In this document: positions 26,133 to 35,069 of the stretch, piece after piece
How the letters are laid out: the number at the start of each line of letters is the position of its first letter
How positions within the stretch are numbered: the stretch's first letter is position 1
NCBI RefSeq assembly: GCF_003385595.1
Contig: NZ_QNUE01000009.1
Span: 1 to 64,000 of the forward strand
Source of the DNA: Chryseobacterium flavum
GTDB taxonomy: Bacteria > Bacteroidota > Bacteroidia > Flavobacteriales > Weeksellaceae
Direction: 5' to 3'
DNA length: 64,000 bases
The notes under the pieces: generated by a model
Database searches by the model: none
What the model saw: the letters and a program-made list of their open reading frames with translations, nothing else
Told to the model about the DNA's origin: nothing
Made by a program: the position numbers and the translations under genes

Positions 26133-27551
26133 TTAAGGGATTAAATAAAATTTGCTGATATCCAGCTCCTGTGTAGACCTCATCAGCTCTATTCCTGCTC
26201 TTCTCTGGTTAAAAATTGCATTCTGGTATTCAAGCTCGGCAACTTCCAGATCATTTTCGGCTTCAATAAGCTGAGAAGATTTACTCATTCCGTATCTGAA
26301 TTCTTTTTCTGCCTGTACCAATGCGTTTTTTGCCAGCTCTTTCTCTTTAGCTTTTAATGAAATCTGTGCGGTAGCAATATCGTAATTGGTCTGGTTATTC
26401 GCCAGATTCAGGGTTAACTTCTTCAGTGCATCTTCTTTCTGATTCTGCAACACTTCTTTCCCAACTTTAGCTGTTTCTTCCGCGTGTTTTCCTTCTTTCC
26501 CGTCAAAGATTTCCCATTTAAAACCTACTCCTGCAGTAATCAGTGGGAATACATTGATATTATTTGGTCTCCAGTCCAGTTTCCTGCCTTCATATCCCAA
26601 TAAAGGGACAGCCGGAATAATATTTTCAGAGGATTTGATACGATTCCCGTATAGTCCGATATAGTAGGCGGAAGCCATTAGCTGTACTTTAGGAATCATC
26701 CATGTTTTTTCTGCTTTTATTTTATAGTCAGCAGCCGAAATCCCATGTTCAAGGGCCCTGATCTCTGCTCTTTGTTCTATTCCTTTTTCCGGAGAAAGCA
26801 GGTCTACAGGAGATAGAACAGGGTCAATCATTCTGAGCCTCTCTTTATCAATACCTGTCAGTATATAAAGCTGGGTAAGGAGCAGTTCTTTTTTTCCTTC
26901 ATACTCTACTACTTTTGCATTCAGGGTAGCCTGTGCCAGTTCAATTTTCTTATGATCATAGGGCGTAATCAGGCCATAGCCCAATGCTTTATCTGCTGTT
27001 TTTTTATTAATATCAAGCCTTTTCTTGCTTTCATCCAGTACTTTTTTAGACTGATGAATCAGTGCCAGCTGATCGTAAGCTCTGGATACCGTTGCTGCTA
27101 CCTCATCTTTTGTTTTTTCCAAAAGGATATCCTCGGATTTTTTCTTTTCTTCAACTGCTTTTTTCAGGTACTTAACTTTTCCTCCGGAATACAGCAGCAT
27201 TTTGGCATCAGCTTTAGCTATTCCTGAAAATCCTGAAACATTGAAATTATTATTGAAAGTCCCTTCGGGAATACTGATAAAAGGTGCCAGATTAATTTCC
27301 GGTGACGTAAGTCTTGCTGTTCCGTTCAGATATCCTGCTTTTCCGCTCAATTCCAGAGTAGGAAGAAAGATATCTTTCAGTTTGTGTTCATCAAGATCGG
27401 TAAGCTTATTTTGGGTGATCTGCATTTTAAGGTTTGAATCCCGTACCATAGCACTATCCAGAAGTTCCTTAAAATCCGGCGCGGACTGAGCCCAGCCAAA
27501 AGCAGGAAAAGCAAAAAAACTAAACGTAAAAATCAATAAATTGTTTTTCAT
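26133..27551 (-). CDS. TolC-family outer-membrane efflux protein
   Basis: 472 residues, signal peptide ending in GWAQ. It has two repeated halves of long helices: LLDSAMVRDSNLKMQITQNKLTDLDEHKLKDIFLPTLELSGK and the second-half copy LEHGISAADYKIKAEKTWMIPKVQLMAS. The closing helix is AEKEFRYGMSKSSQLIEAENDLEVAELEYQNAIFNQRRAGIELMRSTQEL. First gene of the efflux operon, outer-membrane exit duct. Confidence 0.93.
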   Translation of the reverse strand: MKNNLLIFTFSFFAFPAFGWAQSAPDFKELLDSAMVRDSNLKMQITQNKLTDLDEHKLKDIFLPTLELSGKAGYLNGTARLTSPEINLAPFISIPEGTFNNNFNVSGFSGIAKADAKMLLYSGGKVKYLKKAVEEKKKSEDILLEKTKDEVAATVSRAYDQLALIHQSKKVLDESKKRLDINKKTADKALGYGLITPYDHKKIELAQATLNAKVVEYEGKKELLLTQLYILTGIDKERLRMIDPVLSPVDLLSPEKGIEQRAEIRALEHGISAADYKIKAEKTWMIPKVQLMASAYYIGLYGNRIKSSENIIPAVPLLGYEGRKLDWRPNNINVFPLITAGVGFKWEIFDGKEGKHAEETAKVGKEVLQNQKEDALKKLTLNLANNQTNYDIATAQISLKAKEKELAKNALVQAEKEFRYGMSKSSQLIEAENDLEVAELEYQNAIFNQRRAGIELMRSTQELDISKFYLIP

Positions 27552-27566
27552 GGTTTATGTTTATAA

Positions 27567-27574
27567 CAAATATA
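27567..27574 (-). promoter_or_regulatory. Candidate -7 box of the TolC operon
   Basis: The minus strand reads TATATTTG, an exact TAnnTTTG match, 16 nt before the TolC start codon. A TTTG lies 24 nt upstream, slightly further than the usual spacing. Confidence 0.45.
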
Positions 27575-27833
27575 GTGCAAAAAATGTTAAGACTCTCACA
27601 AATAAGTTAAAGAATTTAACGAAGTGAAAACCAGTTTAAAATATGTTTAAGCTCCCAAATCCCATAAAACAAACACCTGGCAAAATCGTTTAACGAGCAA
27701 TTAAAATTGAAAAAAACTTAAAAAAAATCTATCTGTTGTTTATTTTTCTTTACATTAACAGAACCCAGAGAAGGCTTTAAAAATTTAAATTGCCTCAAAA
27801 AAACAGGTTCATGAGAAGCGATTACCCAAAACA

Positions 27834-27863
27834 AAAGCTCCCCACATCACTGTGAAGAGCTTT
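27834..27863 (-). terminator. Terminator of the ecotin / alpha-2-macroglobulin unit
   Basis: An AAAGCTC / GGAGCTTT stem with an inner CACATCACTGTG-like pairing, followed by TTTTGTTTT on the minus strand. It lies 20 nt behind the ecotin stop codon. Confidence 0.72.
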
Positions 27864-27883
27864 CTATTTATAATAAGCGATTG

Positions 27884-28372
27884 TTATTGTTGAACTGCTT
27901 TTTTCATAACAGCATCGGGACGTAAAACCCTGTAACGTACTTCTATATCTTTCGGAACATAAAACACTAATGGAAGTTTGCTGTTATATCTCACAATTTC
28001 CGGCTTAAGTGTCACAAACTTTTTCGTCAGCTTTTTATCCAAACACGCCATTAAAGTACCTCCTGTTTCTCCGTTAGATTCTATTTCATAATAGTTGTAT
28101 CCCCAACCCTGAAGATCCTGGGTTTTCATTTCTCCCATCAGGAAGTATTTATTACAGTCTAACATTTTTTCAGTACCTACAAAAATTTCTACTTTTAAAT
28201 CGTTTTCATTTTTTGCAACCGGCAGCTGAATATATACTTGTTTGTATCCTTCTTTAGCTTTTGGGAACATTTCAATCTGTAGTTTTTCAAACTTTTCAGC
28301 TTTCTTCTGAGCGAAAGCATTTACCCCTGCCATTAATACCAATCCTGTAATTAAAGTTTTTGAAAATTTCAT
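27884..28372 (-). CDS. eco: Ecotin-family serine protease inhibitor, periplasmic
   Basis: 162 residues with signal peptide (ending NAFAQ). The match to ecotin is clear along the whole length: FPKAKEGYKQVYIQLP, KVEIFVGTEKMLDCNKYFLMGEM, LQGWGYNYYEIES, TLMACLDKKLTKKFVTL, RYNSKLPLVFYVP and VRYRVLRP. Cys73 and Cys110 correspond to the conserved disulfide. By alignment, the reactive-site P1 residue (Met84 in E. coli ecotin) is Leu107 here, which would favour elastase- or chymotrypsin-like targets. It follows the alpha-2-macroglobulin gene after 43 nt. Confidence 0.93.
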   Translation of the reverse strand: MKFSKTLITGLVLMAGVNAFAQKKAEKFEKLQIEMFPKAKEGYKQVYIQLPVAKNENDLKVEIFVGTEKMLDCNKYFLMGEMKTQDLQGWGYNYYEIESNGETGGTLMACLDKKLTKKFVTLKPEIVRYNSKLPLVFYVPKDIEVRYRVLRPDAVMKKAVQQ

Positions 28373-28415
28373 TGTGTGTGATTTTAAATTTTAATTACTA
28401 CCCAATAGCCAAAAA

Positions 28416-31400
28416 TCATTCCAAAATCTGAATACCCGTTCCTTTTGTATGTGCATTCATCTGCGGGGCATAATAATTCTGCATGGTTGTAATCCCGTTA
28501 GAGAACTTTCCGGAAGCGTTTGCTACCACATCATATTCAAAGACATACTTCCCTTTCGGCATATACTGAATATAGAAATTGGCAGAGGCATCTTTCGTTG
28601 ACTGATAGTAGCCTAAATTATTTTTCCACTGGTATCCTGATAATGCATCTACCGGTTCAAATCCTGCGGCACGCATATCCTTAATATGAATAAATTCCAT
28701 TGCCCGGTCTGTATTCAGTATCATTCTTACGGTTACTTTATCTCCTACTTTCAATGGCGTTTCAGCAGAGATTTTCTGAAGCTCCTCCCCATTCACTGTC
28801 TTCACTTTTTTATACAGTTCTTTGGTTACGGAAATATAATTCTCCGAAGACTTTATTTTATCAAGATCTTCATAATACTGCCAGAATAATCCTCCCTGAA
28901 CAATTCCGGGTCCAGGTTTGGTAACTGTAACCGTTGCTAAATCTTTATTGATCATTTCCGCAGTTACCGCAGATTTCACATATCCTGTCGCCTGGATTTG
29001 TGGTGCCAGATCTTTTCCTCCCCAGACAATGGTGGCTTTATCACTTTCTGGTCCCGTCCAGGATTTTCCTGAATTTAATAAGGTAAAGATCACTTCTGAA
29101 GTACCTCTTGAGCTTCCCCATGAGTTCACCTCTTTCTGGGTGACCAGCCAGATTTTCATCTCTTCAATAAACGCCTGATCTGCAGGTTTTAAGGTATTAA
29201 AGGCTTCCAATGCTCCGGCATGGTTCACTACTTTTGAACCAAACCATCCCCAGTCATTCAGATTCTGTTTCCAGTACACTCCCTGAGTTTTTGTACCGGC
29301 AGACGTTTCTTTAAGATACGTCATCAGCTTATCAGAGATGTCTTTTAAACCGTAATCATTCATCAGCAATGCGGCACGATGAAGTCCGAAGAAGGTGAAA
29401 TCTGTAATTTTTGCCGTTTTGGCCTTTTGTTTTACCTGAAGTTTTAATGTGGCACCTTTTCCTTTTAAAGGGTATTGTTTTTCCCAATAGTTTCGGGTAT
29501 CCAGGTAATCCAGCGCCCAATTGCTCCAGATGTTCTCTTTTTTAACATCTGCATATTTACTGATTTCACTATCTACATACTGAACCAGTTTTGCAATCAG
29601 CTCTTTTTGTTCCGTACCCTGATAATCTGTCACATGATCCTTTAACCACAAATTGATTTTTCCAAGGCTTTTGAGGATATATAAAGATGTTCCATATGAA
29701 CTTGGATATCCGGCATACCAGGAGAACCCGCCATCAGGATTCTGCAGTTTCCTGAAATCATCCCAATCTTTATGTATTGAGTTTCTCATAGTGTTGGTAT
29801 CAAACAGCAATGACAGTTTCTGCATCTGTTCTTTTTCATTTTTGCTCTCCAGTACCCAAGGGGTTTCTTCCAGCAAAAGTTGTTTCAGTTCCTGATTCTT
29901 TTCCAGGTTTGAGTTTAGCAATCCTTTATTCTGATACTCCTCAAAAACCGCTTTCATTTTCGGATTGGCCCGGAATATCTCGGAAGCCAGTACATCGGCA
30001 AACCATTTGTTGAAAATTACATCTGCAGAATTATTCTGATCGTTTTTAAGACCCGGAAGCGCAAACATAATTTCCCAGATCGGATTGGTGGTCAGCTCCA
30101 GGGTATTGGAAACATTAGAAGCTGTATTGGAGGTATTATTTTTAAGAGATTCTAAAACGAATGTTTTGGTTTCTCCCTCTTTTACAAATACAGGTAATGC
30201 ATCGGTAACCAGCATCCTGTTTGGTAAAACAGCTATTGCCTGCTGCTCTCCGTCTGAATATGCTCCGGCTTTTGCCACTACTTTTACAATAATGGAAGAT
30301 ATATTATCCGGAACTTTGAGTTTCCAGGTGAGTGCCCCGTTTCCGTTTTCAGTTACATTGAAATTCTGAGTTGCTGATGTCACTCCAAATTGGGAAGAAA
30401 TATTTTCATTGGTAAAGGCATCCAGAATCTGAAGTTCGGCAGAACCGCTTAATTTTTTATTGGTCAGATTTGATAATTTAGACTGAAGGTTCAGCTCATC
30501 TCCTTCTCTTAAAAATCTCGGATAATTTGGAGTAACGGAAAATTCTTTCTGGGTCACCACTTCTTTTTCCAGTGTGGCAGCTCTTGCATCCTTCGTATGG
30601 GCAAGGAACATCAGCTTCCATTTTGTCAGCGCTTCCGGAGAAGTAAATTCAAAACTTACATTTCCATCGGCATCGGTTTTCAAATCCGGATAAAAGAATG
30701 CCGTTTCATTCAGATTCTGACGCACAGGAACCTTTTCTGTTTTTTCTCCGGCGCCTTCCACATCCGCCACTTCAGCAGCAGCATCCTGGTTGCTTACTTT
30801 AGATGCAGACACTACCAAACCTCTGGTTCTTTTTTCAGCTCTTCCCATAGCAGCGGTTTCAATTGCTGCTTCTCTTGCAACGGGTGCCGGAAGAACACCT
30901 TCAATCTGTATCCTCTGATTTGTTCCTCCATATAAATTCCCGTCAAACCAGTTAAAGTTTGGTACTTCCACGTAATTTCCGTTAAAATACTTTATTCTTT
31001 TCTGATAGCTTTTCTGTAACAGATAACTTCTGATATCATACGATGTAAGAACGGTAAATGGAATGTATAGCTGGCTCCAGTTAAAGCTGTTCACCGCAAA
31101 CTGATCCAGTGACATATCATACATATTGGCCAGAACTTCAGCATTTATTTTTTCTTTATCATTCCCTGTCACCTTAACCATCCATTTTTCTTTGGAGCCA
31201 GGTTCCAGTTTATCCCTGAATGTAATGGTTTCTATTTTCAAAGGCCGTTCCGTATCTTTTATCTTTAAAGTGGCGGTCTGTGTATTCACATCATTATACG
31301 CCACTATCTGGAACTGGATATTTAACTGGCTTATTCCTTTATCTTTAGGTATGTCTGCTGTATATTCCAACATTCCTTTTTTCAGCTGATGGCTTTCTGA

Positions 31401-34292
31401 AACTGTTTTTCCTGAACCATCCTGTACAAATACATTAACGATTGCATCAGGTATGGCAGAGTATACATAAACTTTTGCCTTTTCTCCTCTTGAAACTTCA
31501 TCCTTTGGTGCTATAACGGTAAGGAATGTTTTCTGTACGGGCTTTAAAGAGTTTTTATCCCAAACACTGAAATACTGGGAAGATTTGATCGTGTCTTTTC
31601 CTTCAATATTAAATAACTCCAGCTGATAGTCTCCTGCTTCCAGTTTTCCAAGTTCCAGCTCAGCATTATCCGTTGATGGCTGCTGCCTTTCTGTTATGAT
31701 CTTTTCTGTTTTCCAGTTTTTGATCTCATCATGCTTGTCAAACAGATCATGCGGGAATTTACTGATAAACTCCTGTTTTGAATATTCAGGACGATTCTGG
31801 ATCTCTGCTTTAAAGTTATCTCTGAAAATCCTGTCCGGAGCCGAAAGTTTTGAAAGCTTAACCTGATAAGGTTTTTTAAGGATCTGTTCGTTGTAGTTCT
31901 TTGTCTCTACTTTTAGCTTAATATTTTCATCGCTGAAAGTATTCTTAATTTCATCAGCTTTAATATAGTGAGAAACAGAAGCTACTTTCAGCTGTGTATT
32001 GCCGGATTGTGTTTCACCATTGATATCGGTAACAGAGGCGTTAATCTCATAGTTGTCAATCTGGATTCCTTCCAGCTTTTCATCTTTTTTAAGGTCAAGA
32101 CGAATAACAAATTCTCCTTTTTCATTGGTTCTGGCTTCTCCTAAAATGGAATTCTCATTGTCATTATCATGCGGGTACCACCAGAAATACTTCCATCTGA
32201 TATTATGTTTTTTTATTTCATAATTAACGGTAGTATTGCTTAGGGCTACTCCCGAGAACATCATGGCTTTACCTTTCAGTTCAATAGTCTGCCCGTATTT
32301 ATATTCATCTTTTACAGGATCAAAGGTTACTTCAAATTTGGGTCTTTTGTACTCTTCCACCCTGATGTCTTTGTATCCCTGTGTTTCACCATCTGTTCTC
32401 AGGTAGAATGTACCGTTCAATGTTCCTTTCGGGAGGATAAAACTTCCATGGTAAGAACCAAATTCATTGGTGGTAAAATCCTGGGAAGACAATTCCTGAC
32501 TATTGGCATCCAATAGTGTTATTTTTTGTTTCAGCCCTGAAAGTACAGTCTCTGCCTCTTTATTCAGCTTAGTATTTATCACTTTGAAATATAAAGTCTG
32601 CCCGGGACGGTAGATCGCCCTGTCGGTAAAAATCTGGGCTGTAGCCCGGGGTTCCCTGTTAGGATTGTAATCTTCTACATCCCCTCTGTTCCCGTATACC
32701 TGCATGATCTGAAAATCATTCGTCTTAGGCTGATGAATCAGAAAAGTCCTGTAATACTGATTATTGGCAGTGGAAGGAAATTTAAATATTCCTTTTTCAC
32801 TGGTTTTACCTTCCACTTTATTCAGGGTTTTATTGGCCACGAACTCATAAAATGTAAGAGTTTCATTGATGATGGGCTGTCCATTTTCACTTTTAACGAG
32901 TTTCAGATCATTCGAAAGCGGATTCCTGTCTGTTTTAGACTGGTAGATGATTTTGTTTCCGGATACCAGAAAATAAAAATTCTGGTTAGGATCAGGCAAA
33001 ATTTTCGCCTCTTCTCCTGCCACTGAATATTCTGCCACATAAATTCCTGAAGGAAGGGGTTTGATCTCCAGTGACGTTTTATATGTCTGAAAATCTTTTG
33101 GATCTGAAAGCTGGAAAGTCTCTTTTCTGACCAGGTTCTTTTTTACTTTTTCAAAGGTATTTCCATATGAGTTCTGAATGTACTGCATAGCTGAAGAAAA
33201 GTCTTCTTTTACTTCATAAATATTCAGCGTAAATGCCGTTACATTCTTGTATTCTGCAATAAAATGAATAGGCAGGTTATTCTGGGTCTGCTGTTCGTAT
33301 TTAATATTCAGCAGCGGATTGGTAATCTGATTTTCTTTATTTTTAATATTTTCAATAAATAACGATTTCGGATATTGTGCTTTAGCCTGAGCAGCCACGG
33401 CAAATGCTTCTTTTGCTTTATTTTTGGCAATCAGTTCATTCATAATATCTTCCAAGATCATCACCTTATAATCTCCTTCAACATCTGACTTTGCAAGATT
33501 CTGAAGCTGTTCCAGCCTGTCTTTGCATGCATTGAAATTACAGTTCTCCACCAGTTTTTCTTTCATGAAATACAGTTTCGGGTTTCCGTTATTCTGTGCA
33601 ATAAGTTCGTCAAAAATAGCATTGATTGAAGTACGGTTCTCTGTGAGTTCATTTTTTGTAAACAGGTTATTATCTGATAAAAACCCGATTTTCTGAAGGG
33701 CATACCAATCAAATAAAGAGGGAAAATAGTCCAGATCCTTTGTCCCCAGAAACAGGTCTTTGTATTTTACAAGCGCAGTTTTTTTCATGTCCTGCTTCTG
33801 TTTGTCAAGCTCCTGATAGGTTTTGGTCAGGTAATTTTTAAAATCCAGTTTACTCCAGGTTTCAATCTGTGAAATATCCTGTGAATTCATATTGGTCCTT
33901 CCATTAATCTGCCAGTAATTCTGATTGAAATAATCCAGGAAAAAATTACTTAACAAAACTTTATATACCCACTTATCTTCTCCCTTTAGTTTTTCTTCTA
34001 CATTCTGAAGTTTGCTGAAAAATTTTGAGGCTGCATCGTTCTTGTCGTCATCAACAGTCTGGTTTACAACACTGAACTCCGCTTTCAGGGAACGGATCAG
34101 CTGAAGTGCGTTATTTTCTTTCATGGCCTGGTTTTGTATCTCTAAAATAATGGGAAGATTTGACTTATAGCCTCCTTTCCTGCTGTTTTCAACAATTCTT
34201 TTCCATTGGTCTTCATAATATTTCTGTGCAAAGACGGGTGAAAAGCCCAGCATTAAAAGCAAAAGCATAAATATCTTGGAAAATCTTTTCAT
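28416..34292 (-). CDS. Alpha-2-macroglobulin family protein, thioester-less
   Basis: 1958 residues with signal peptide ending in FSPVFAQ. After an N-terminal helical region come MG domains (FTDRAIYRPGQTLYFKVINT, KFEVTFDPVKDEYKYGQ), the A2M block with NLNETAFFYPDLKTDADGNVSFEFTSPEALTKWKLMFLAHTKD, and a TED-like toroid (QNPDGGFSWYAGYPSSYGTSLYILKSL). Where thioester proteins have CxEQ the sequence reads LPGLKNDQNNSADVI, so covalent trapping is not possible. It probably traps or blocks proteases in the periplasm as a non-thioester MagD/YfaS-type protein. The C-terminal MG10-like end is FSNGITTMQNYYAPQMNAHTKG. Start ATG at 34290-34292. Confidence 0.93.
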   Translation of the reverse strand: MKRFSKIFMLLLLMLGFSPVFAQKYYEDQWKRIVENSRKGGYKSNLPIILEIQNQAMKENNALQLIRSLKAEFSVVNQTVDDDKNDAASKFFSKLQNVEEKLKGEDKWVYKVLLSNFFLDYFNQNYWQINGRTNMNSQDISQIETWSKLDFKNYLTKTYQELDKQKQDMKKTALVKYKDLFLGTKDLDYFPSLFDWYALQKIGFLSDNNLFTKNELTENRTSINAIFDELIAQNNGNPKLYFMKEKLVENCNFNACKDRLEQLQNLAKSDVEGDYKVMILEDIMNELIAKNKAKEAFAVAAQAKAQYPKSLFIENIKNKENQITNPLLNIKYEQQTQNNLPIHFIAEYKNVTAFTLNIYEVKEDFSSAMQYIQNSYGNTFEKVKKNLVRKETFQLSDPKDFQTYKTSLEIKPLPSGIYVAEYSVAGEEAKILPDPNQNFYFLVSGNKIIYQSKTDRNPLSNDLKLVKSENGQPIINETLTFYEFVANKTLNKVEGKTSEKGIFKFPSTANNQYYRTFLIHQPKTNDFQIMQVYGNRGDVEDYNPNREPRATAQIFTDRAIYRPGQTLYFKVINTKLNKEAETVLSGLKQKITLLDANSQELSSQDFTTNEFGSYHGSFILPKGTLNGTFYLRTDGETQGYKDIRVEEYKRPKFEVTFDPVKDEYKYGQTIELKGKAMMFSGVALSNTTVNYEIKKHNIRWKYFWWYPHDNDNENSILGEARTNEKGEFVIRLDLKKDEKLEGIQIDNYEINASVTDINGETQSGNTQLKVASVSHYIKADEIKNTFSDENIKLKVETKNYNEQILKKPYQVKLSKLSAPDRIFRDNFKAEIQNRPEYSKQEFISKFPHDLFDKHDEIKNWKTEKIITERQQPSTDNAELELGKLEAGDYQLELFNIEGKDTIKSSQYFSVWDKNSLKPVQKTFLTVIAPKDEVSRGEKAKVYVYSAIPDAIVNVFVQDGSGKTVSESHQLKKGMLEYTADIPKDKGISQLNIQFQIVAYNDVNTQTATLKIKDTERPLKIETITFRDKLEPGSKEKWMVKVTGNDKEKINAEVLANMYDMSLDQFAVNSFNWSQLYIPFTVLTSYDIRSYLLQKSYQKRIKYFNGNYVEVPNFNWFDGNLYGGTNQRIQIEGVLPAPVAREAAIETAAMGRAEKRTRGLVVSASKVSNQDAAAEVADVEGAGEKTEKVPVRQNLNETAFFYPDLKTDADGNVSFEFTSPEALTKWKLMFLAHTKDARAATLEKEVVTQKEFSVTPNYPRFLREGDELNLQSKLSNLTNKKLSGSAELQILDAFTNENISSQFGVTSATQNFNVTENGNGALTWKLKVPDNISSIIVKVVAKAGAYSDGEQQAIAVLPNRMLVTDALPVFVKEGETKTFVLESLKNNTSNTASNVSNTLELTTNPIWEIMFALPGLKNDQNNSADVIFNKWFADVLASEIFRANPKMKAVFEEYQNKGLLNSNLEKNQELKQLLLEETPWVLESKNEKEQMQKLSLLFDTNTMRNSIHKDWDDFRKLQNPDGGFSWYAGYPSSYGTSLYILKSLGKINLWLKDHVTDYQGTEQKELIAKLVQYVDSEISKYADVKKENIWSNWALDYLDTRNYWEKQYPLKGKGATLKLQVKQKAKTAKITDFTFFGLHRAALLMNDYGLKDISDKLMTYLKETSAGTKTQGVYWKQNLNDWGWFGSKVVNHAGALEAFNTLKPADQAFIEEMKIWLVTQKEVNSWGSSRGTSEVIFTLLNSGKSWTGPESDKATIVWGGKDLAPQIQATGYVKSAVTAEMINKDLATVTVTKPGPGIVQGGLFWQYYEDLDKIKSSENYISVTKELYKKVKTVNGEELQKISAETPLKVGDKVTVRMILNTDRAMEFIHIKDMRAAGFEPVDALSGYQWKNNLGYYQSTKDASANFYIQYMPKGKYVFEYDVVANASGKFSNGITTMQNYYAPQMNAHTKGTGIQILE

Positions 34293-34306
34293 ATATATTA
34301 ATTTTG
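34276..34306 (+). promoter_or_regulatory. Candidate promoter directly before the UbiA-like gene
   Basis: TAATTTTG at 34299-34306 matches TAnnTTTG, and TTG at 34276-34278 lies 20 nt upstream, the expected -33 distance. The -7 box ends only 4 nt before the ATG at 34311, so transcription would start at or next to the start codon. The box overlaps the first codons and upstream region of the divergent alpha-2-macroglobulin gene. Confidence 0.45.
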
Positions 34307-34310
34307 ATAA

Positions 34311-35066
34311 ATGAACTTCTTAAAAATACTGAAAAAATATATCATAGACAGTCAATTTTATGTCTCTCTTATGGGAACTCTTTTTGCAGTATTTTTCATG
34401 AAAGAGCAAAACACATTCCGTTTCCCCACTGTACTGCTAATTTTCATTACGTATTTCAGCGGTTATCTGTATACCAAATATCAATATACCAGACATTTTT
34501 ATAAAATACTGGTTTTAAATGTCATAGCCGGAATTATCTGTGCCTTCCTGATCATCCATAACCATAATGAAATAAGACTGTTGAAATGGTTTATTATTGT
34601 AGTTCTCGGACTTCTTTATAACAGTTTTTTTCTTGAAGTTTACATCCGGAAAATTCCCCTGCTGAAAGTTTTTTATGTAGGGTTGGTCTGGGCCCTGGTC
34701 AATTGCTGGCTTACTCTCCCGGAATTCAACATTCCGATTTTCCTGACCAGCTTTTTCTTTATCACAGCCCTGGTACTTCCCTTTGATATCCGGGATATGA
34801 ATAAGGATACGGTAAAAACCTTCCCTATTCTGATCGGGATTCAAAACACCAGATATATTGCCTATGTTCTTGTTTTTATCAGTTGCCTTATCGGGGCTTT
34901 CTATCTTAAAACCGACTATGCTCTTTCATTTTTTTTATCAGGGATAATTACTTGTATTCTTATTTATTTCTCTGATAATAAAAGGGATGACTCCTATTTT
35001 TCATTTGGAGTAGAAACTTGTTCGGCACTTCCTTTTTTATTTTTACTAATAATGGAGTATTTTTGA
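34311..35066 (+). CDS. UbiA-like membrane protein
   Basis: 251 residues, 8 or 9 hydrophobic helices. The segment LPFDIRDMNKDTVKTFPILIG is the second Asp-rich motif of UbiA prenyltransferases. The first motif (NDxxDxxxD), expected near residue 50, is missing: the sequence there is FSGYLYTKYQYTRHF. It may be an inactive or divergent member. It lies 3 nt before recF and seems to form an operon with recF and the DUF721 gene. Substrate unknown. Confidence 0.75.
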   Translation: MNFLKILKKYIIDSQFYVSLMGTLFAVFFMKEQNTFRFPTVLLIFITYFSGYLYTKYQYTRHFYKILVLNVIAGIICAFLIIHNHNEIRLLKWFIIVVLGLLYNSFFLEVYIRKIPLLKVFYVGLVWALVNCWLTLPEFNIPIFLTSFFFITALVLPFDIRDMNKDTVKTFPILIGIQNTRYIAYVLVFISCLIGAFYLKTDYALSFFLSGIITCILIYFSDNKRDDSYFSFGVETCSALPFLFLLIMEYF

Positions 35067-35069
35067 CCC

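Larger units (their letters stand above)
27552..27883. other. Intergenic region between ecotin and the efflux operon
   Basis: Non-coding and AT-rich. It contains the presumed promoter of the TolC operon at its left end and the ecotin terminator at 27834-27863. I see nothing else in it. Confidence 0.6.

Noticed and set aside
28416..34292. Thioester (CxEQ) site in the macroglobulin
   Set aside because: No CxEQ occurs; the corresponding region reads LPGLKNDQNN.
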